Assembly (NCBI GenBank): GCA_017557505.1
Contig: JAFYYP010000011.1
Span: 1-41,347 of the forward strand
Length of the DNA stretch: 41,347 nt
Direction of reading: 5' to 3'
Source: Bacillota bacterium
Lineage (GTDB): Bacteria > Bacillota > Clostridia > Peptostreptococcales > Anaerovoracaceae
In this document: positions 37,923-41,347 of the stretch, piece by piece
How the letters are laid out: each line of letters starts with the position of its first letter
How positions within the stretch are numbered: the first letter of the stretch is position 1
Position numbers and translations under genes: made by a program
The notes under the pieces: model-generated
What the model was told of the DNA's origin: nothing
The model's database searches: none
The model's input: only the letters and a program-made list of their open reading frames with translations

Positions 37923-39683
37923 CTAATAGTTCGTGTTCCTGTACTGGCAGTGGATGCGGCTGCAGGTCTTGCACTGATGGTTGCAGCCGGGGATCTTCTG
38001 CGTCTGTTCCATGGTCTTTTCACAGTCTTCGGCCATCTTGTTCGAATTGTCCAGGTCGACGGAGGCCCTGCGCATGCTGCGGTCTTTTGCCAGCGCCTCG
38101 CGCTTGATCTCCTCGTATTCTTCCTTGGACACGTTGCCGAGCACGGGTTCGGGATTGCGGTATTCGCTCATGTCGTAGCCCATGTCTTCCATGGCCTTGA
38201 TGTGCTCTTCGTGTTCCTTCTCCTTCTTCAGCCGTTCGGCCTGCATCGCCTGCAGCTCCTTGACCGCGGAGAACTGTTCCGCCTTTACGTCCGCGAAACG
38301 CTTTTCGGGGAACTTGATGCCCAGCGACTGCTCGAGCAGTTTGATGGCGCCTTCCCTGTGTGTCTTGGACAGCACGCCGAGCGACGCCATGATGTAGTCG
38401 TTGTCGACGAGGAAGTCCACCCCTTCGCCCGGGTACAGCTTCATGCCGGTCTCGTTGTCTTTTAAGATGTTCTGCATCAGCTCGACGCGGTGTGGCAGAC
38501 GCGTTAAAGCGCCGCCGGTGCCGACGATGTGGCGCACCTGCGTCAGGTCCTTGCCCTCTGCGAGGGTCACGCGGCCGGACGGACCGTACACGTAGCGGAT
38601 GGTGCCGGCATGGCGTTCGACGGCCTTCAGCACGGCTTCCTTCGTCAGGCGCTCGACGAGTTTGAATTCGTCCTCGTTCTTCGGGATGGCCTTGTAGGTC
38701 TCCAGAGTCTTGTCCGGATCGACGCCCATGGCCTGCATCTCCTCGCGGAACTTCTCCTCGCCGATGGATTCGATCACCTTGTAGCGGTTCACGTACACGC
38801 CCAGGTCGCCCTCGACCGTGCGCTTCGCCTTGGGTTCGGGCGCCGTCAGGATGCGGGCCACCATGTCGGAATCCTCGGTGACCGAGTGCAGGTCCGTCGT
38901 CGCGCCGCCCACGTCGAGCACGATGCAGTCGCCGATGCAATCGTACAGCAGTTTCGTGCATTCCATGACCGCGCCGGGGGTCGGGATGATGGGACCGTTC
39001 ACCATGTCGCGCACGTGCTCCATGCCCGGCGCGCGGGTGATGTGATCCTCGAAGGCATCCTGGATGACCTTGCGGCAGGGTTCGACGTTCAGTTCGTCGA
39101 TCTTGGGATAGACGTTTTCGATATTGTAAAGAGGCATGCCGCTCTCTTCGTCGAAGATGAGCTTCATTTCCTCCTGGTTTTCGATGTTGCCTGCGTAGAC
39201 CACGGGCACCTTCAATCCCATGGAGCGCAGCATTTCCGCGTTGTAGATGGCGGTGTCGCGTTCGCCGTAGTCCACGCCGCCCGCCAGCAGGATGAGGTTC
39301 GGCTGGATCTCCTTGATCTTCGCCAGGTCGCTTCTGCGCAGCCTTCCCGCGGTCACGTAGTGGATGATGCCGCCCGCGCCGAGCGCCGCTTCCTTCGCGG
39401 CTTTCGCGGTCATGTTGTAGACCAGGCCGTGGACGGTCATCTTCAGACCGCCGGCAGCGGAGGACGTGGCCAGCATTTCGTCGTATTCCAGGGAATCGAT
39501 GCCGGCCTTCTTCTTCAGGTCTTCGACCGCGCCGGACAGACCGATGCGCACGTCGCCCTCCAGGACGGACGTGGGAGCCTGACCCTGCGCGAAGAACACG
39601 GGATGGTCGGAATCCAGATCCTTGAACGCGTTTACGACTGTTGTGGTGGAGCCGATCTCGGCTACCAATACGTCTACTTTCAT
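37923..39683 (-). CDS. MutL/GlmL-family ATPase with extra C-terminal cysteine cluster
   Basis: 586 residues. The N-terminal 460 residues are the actin-like ATPase of the GlmL/MutL family found next to B12-dependent mutases: VAEIGSTTTVVNAF (phosphate 1), VLDVGGATTDLHSV (phosphate 2), VGTGGALTRLPHR (adenosine), ILLAGGVDYGERDTA. It is thought to help reactivate or load the mutase. After a helical charged linker (KEEYEEIKREALAKDRSM) the chain ends with four cysteines C567, C571, C574, C579, plus C554, a likely metal or Fe-S site. GlmL is usually about 460 residues, so this tail is an addition. It follows oraE by 61 bases, with a hairpin between them. Confidence 0.88.
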   Translation of the reverse strand: MKVDVLVAEIGSTTTVVNAFKDLDSDHPVFFAQGQAPTSVLEGDVRIGLSGAVEDLKKKAGIDSLEYDEMLATSSAAGGLKMTVHGLVYNMTAKAAKEAALGAGGIIHYVTAGRLRRSDLAKIKEIQPNLILLAGGVDYGERDTAIYNAEMLRSMGLKVPVVYAGNIENQEEMKLIFDEESGMPLYNIENVYPKIDELNVEPCRKVIQDAFEDHITRAPGMEHVRDMVNGPIIPTPGAVMECTKLLYDCIGDCIVLDVGGATTDLHSVTEDSDMVARILTAPEPKAKRTVEGDLGVYVNRYKVIESIGEEKFREEMQAMGVDPDKTLETYKAIPKNEDEFKLVERLTKEAVLKAVERHAGTIRYVYGPSGRVTLAEGKDLTQVRHIVGTGGALTRLPHRVELMQNILKDNETGMKLYPGEGVDFLVDNDYIMASLGVLSKTHREGAIKLLEQSLGIKFPEKRFADVKAEQFSAVKELQAMQAERLKKEKEHEEHIKAMEDMGYDMSEYRNPEPVLGNVSKEEYEEIKREALAKDRSMRRASVDLDNSNKMAEDCEKTMEQTQKIPGCNHQCKTCSRIHCQYRNTNY

Positions 39684-39701
39684 AGATTATCCTTTACTAA
39701 G

Positions 39702-39732
39702 AAACAGGGGACGGGCAGACGCCCGCCCCCTG
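39702..39732 (-). terminator. Strong hairpin between oraE and the mutL-like gene (partial terminator or mRNA stabiliser)
   Basis: Minus strand stem CAGGGGGCGGGC/GCCCGTCCCCTG, 12 pairs with one G-U, loop GTCT, followed only by TTTC. The short U run suggests partial termination or 3'-end protection of the oraE message, with reduced expression of the downstream genes. Confidence 0.65.
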
Positions 39733-39744
39733 AAAGCGATTCGC

Positions 39745-41347
39745 TTATTCTCTCTCGCCTCTTCTTCTCTGGCGTTCTTCGGCCAGGAAAGTGGCGACGT
39801 CGATACCGTGGGAGTTTCTACCGAATCCCATGTCGATACCGGTCTTGACGGCGTCTTCAGGAATGACCTGCGTGCCGCCTGCGCAGAGGATCACCTTGTC
39901 ACGGATACCCTTTTCCACGCAGAGCTCATGGAGTCTCTTCATGTTCTTGTAGTGGATATTGTCGTGAGAGATGATGGTGGAGGCCAGGATGGCTTCCGCG
40001 TTTTCTTCGATGGCTGCGTCGACCATCTTTTCCACAGGTACGGACGTGCCGAGGTAGATGCATTCGATGCCCCACTTCTCGATGCCGCCGTGCTTGATGT
40101 TCATGATCTCGCGCATGCCGACGGAGTGTTCGTCTTCGCCCACGGTGCCGCAGATGGCCTTCATGTGCTTAACTTCCTCGAATTCGTGATACAGTTCCGC
40201 GTCGGACATGTAGTGCGGTTCTTCGGGGATCTCGATCTCGTTGATGTCGATATCGAAGGCCAGCTTGCCCTTGAGTTCGATACGGGTGCCTTCCGCTTCC
40301 TGCAGCACTTCGCGGGAGATGACTTCCGGATCGATCAGACCCAGCTTCTTGCCGATCTCGACTGCGACAGCTTCGGAAACGCGCTTGTTGGTCGGGATGC
40401 ACATCGTCATCATAACGACGCCGTCGCCGCACCATTCCATTTCAGGCTTGATGGTGTGGCCGTCTCTGTACTTCGCGACCTTTTCGAGACGTCTGTCTAC
40501 ACAGTCGGTCTCATCCAGCTCGTCGATATAGACGATCTTGGAGCGGTCTTCGAACGTGCAGCCGCCGATGAGGGCGGACGGATTCTTCTGGTCACCGCCG
40601 TACTGCTCTACGTTATTGTAGCCGTAGTGAGCCGTAACGGGTGCCATGTAGTCCGGATCTCTCTCGAAGATCTTGCCGACGCCTACGCCGCCTTCGATCT
40701 TACGGGCGATACCGTCGCCGTTTCTCTCAGGATACTTCGCGGAGTCGACGAAGAAGCCTTCCTGGACCGCCTTGAAGTAACCGCCGGTCTCGACGATCTC
40801 TTCCATGAACAGCAGCGCTCTTTCCTTCAGGTCGCGTACGGTCTTGCGCAGCGGGCCGTTGGGATCGTTGTTCAGCTGGACCATCTGCATCAAGCCGTCG
40901 AGACCGATCAGCGTCTGCTTCGCAGTGTCGGTAGCTTCGATGTTGTAGATGTGCCAGGGAACGTTTCTGCCTTCGTCCGGCGTGATGGTGGACTGAATGT
41001 CCGCGCTCGTGAGCTTGGAGATGAACATGTTCATAACGTGGGTAACGGTCGCTTCTCTCGCGGAGGAGTCGATGTACTTCGTGTTCATCTGGGCTCTCAT
41101 CTTATATCTGCCGCACATCTCTCTCAAGGCGACGGCGTACGGCAGGTCCATGTACATGCACGGTGCCGGCGTTGCGCTGGGAGGTACGGTGGACAGGGAG
41201 ATGTTTTCGGGCTTCTCGCCGACCTTTTCGGAGAACAGCGAGTTGATGGAGTGCTGAACGATCAGCTCGGGCATGACCTTCCAGGCGTCTCTTGCGGTCG
41301 CGTTCGCGTTGTGCGCGCCGTCGATCTGCAGCATGTCGGCCCAGGCC
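39745..41347 (-). CDS. oraE: D-ornithine 4,5-aminomutase, large subunit (C-terminal part; runs off the window)
   Basis: About 533 codons are visible to the TAA at 39745; the frame stays open to the window end, and the full subunit is about 730 residues. It uses adenosylcobalamin and PLP to move the terminal amino group of D-ornithine to C4. The C-terminal Rossmann part has the base-off B12 motif D-E-H-S-V-G in GEDEHSVGMREI, followed by NIKHGGIEKWG and YLGTSVPVEKM. The barrel part includes TPAPCMYMDLPYAVALREM and GGVGVGKIFERDPDYM. Orr next door favours ornithine over lysine aminomutase. The small subunit oraS should lie just upstream, outside the window. Arginine is mostly AGA, a sign of strong expression. 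Confidence 0.93.
   Translation of the reverse strand, partial: AWADMLQIDGAHNANATARDAWKVMPELIVQHSINSLFSEKVGEKPENISLSTVPPSATPAPCMYMDLPYAVALREMCGRYKMRAQMNTKYIDSSAREATVTHVMNMFISKLTSADIQSTITPDEGRNVPWHIYNIEATDTAKQTLIGLDGLMQMVQLNNDPNGPLRKTVRDLKERALLFMEEIVETGGYFKAVQEGFFVDSAKYPERNGDGIARKIEGGVGVGKIFERDPDYMAPVTAHYGYNNVEQYGGDQKNPSALIGGCTFEDRSKIVYIDELDETDCVDRRLEKVAKYRDGHTIKPEMEWCGDGVVMMTMCIPTNKRVSEAVAVEIGKKLGLIDPEVISREVLQEAEGTRIELKGKLAFDIDINEIEIPEEPHYMSDAELYHEFEEVKHMKAICGTVGEDEHSVGMREIMNIKHGGIEKWGIECIYLGTSVPVEKMVDAAIEENAEAILASTIISHDNIHYKNMKRLHELCVEKGIRDKVILCAGGTQVIPEDAVKTGIDMGFGRNSHGIDVATFLAEERQRRRGERE

Noticed and set aside
37898-38023. N-terminal extension of ornithine racemase to 38023
   Set aside because: It lies inside the mutL-like gene, is Arg/Ala-rich and lacks a ribosome site; AAAGGAG marks the ATG at 37897.
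39745-41347. D-lysine 5,6-aminomutase subunit
   Set aside because: The fused PLP/B12 large subunit without separate subunits nearby and the adjacent ornithine racemase and mutL-like order favour OraE.

Overview
The window looks like chromosomal DNA of a GC-rich, anaerobic, low-motility-type Clostridia bacterium (Firmicutes). I infer this from several things: AdoCbl-dependent ornithine fermentation genes, a gdpP-rplI-dnaB replication/ribosome block, an LTA-synthase-like sulfatase, lipoproteins, S-layer-homology (SLH) proteins, rubredoxin, strong AGGAGG ribosome sites and SPI/SPII signals of Gram-positive type. Gene content would fit the Peptostreptococcales/Anaerovoracaceae area, but that placement is a guess from memory and not a measurement. 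There is no phage, IS element or CRISPR array. No gap without a gene exceeds about 220 bases.

Layout. (1) 1-1571: a divergent pair, glnS (partial, minus) and an Lrp/AsnC regulator (plus), each with a TTGCAT-17-TATAxT promoter. (2) 1579-6691, minus: one probable operon reading alanine racemase 2, alanine racemase 1, CLC-type (probably fluoride) transporter, tadA, an Ig-like membrane protein and tRNA-Arg(CCU), started by a TTGAAA-17-TATACT promoter. (3) 6709-11836: an SDR and three related secreted WG-repeat/SLH proteins. The third is internally deleted and has ATA where its relatives have ATG. (4) 11851-20401: cobalamin lower-ligand genes (cobT-cobU, and cobS on the far side of an inverted nitroreductase gene), a glycerate kinase, an AEC permease, a YerB-like lipoprotein, a tiny membrane ORF and a secreted beta-helix-like protein. 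(5) 20431-28395, minus: gdpP, rplI, dnaB, a DnaD-domain protein, an M23/G5 peptidase and a CofE-like ligase, ended by a clear terminator. (6) 28378-30958: LTA-synthase-like protein (minus), and a DUF1508 protein plus rubredoxin (plus). (7) 30973-33608, minus: a DUF4342 protein, response regulator and histidine kinase operon with two ATTAGAAA repeats upstream at an 11-base period. (8) 33624-41347, minus: oraE (partial), a MutL/GlmL-like ATPase, ornithine racemase, a C69 dipeptidase, then a three-gene extracytoplasmic redox module (TlpA-like lipoprotein, 48-aa CXXC mini-protein, NapH-like 4Fe-4S membrane protein).

How it fits together. Ornithine racemase and OraE carry out the reductive-side entry of ornithine fermentation (L- to D-ornithine, then a B12/PLP 4,5-amino shift), and the CobT/CobU/CobS genes finish the cobalamin that OraE needs. 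The cell-envelope genes (two Alr, M23 peptidase, LTA synthase, SLH proteins) and the c-di-AMP phosphodiesterase form a second theme.

The points I would look at first are these: the DnaD protein that ends in the zinc-binding N-terminal domain of a DnaC-type helicase loader but has no AAA+ domain; the PAS-less GdpP; the TlpA-CXXC-polyferredoxin trio; the MutL-like protein with an added C-terminal four-cysteine cluster; the rubredoxin with CxC in place of CxxC; and several precise promoter/operator structures.
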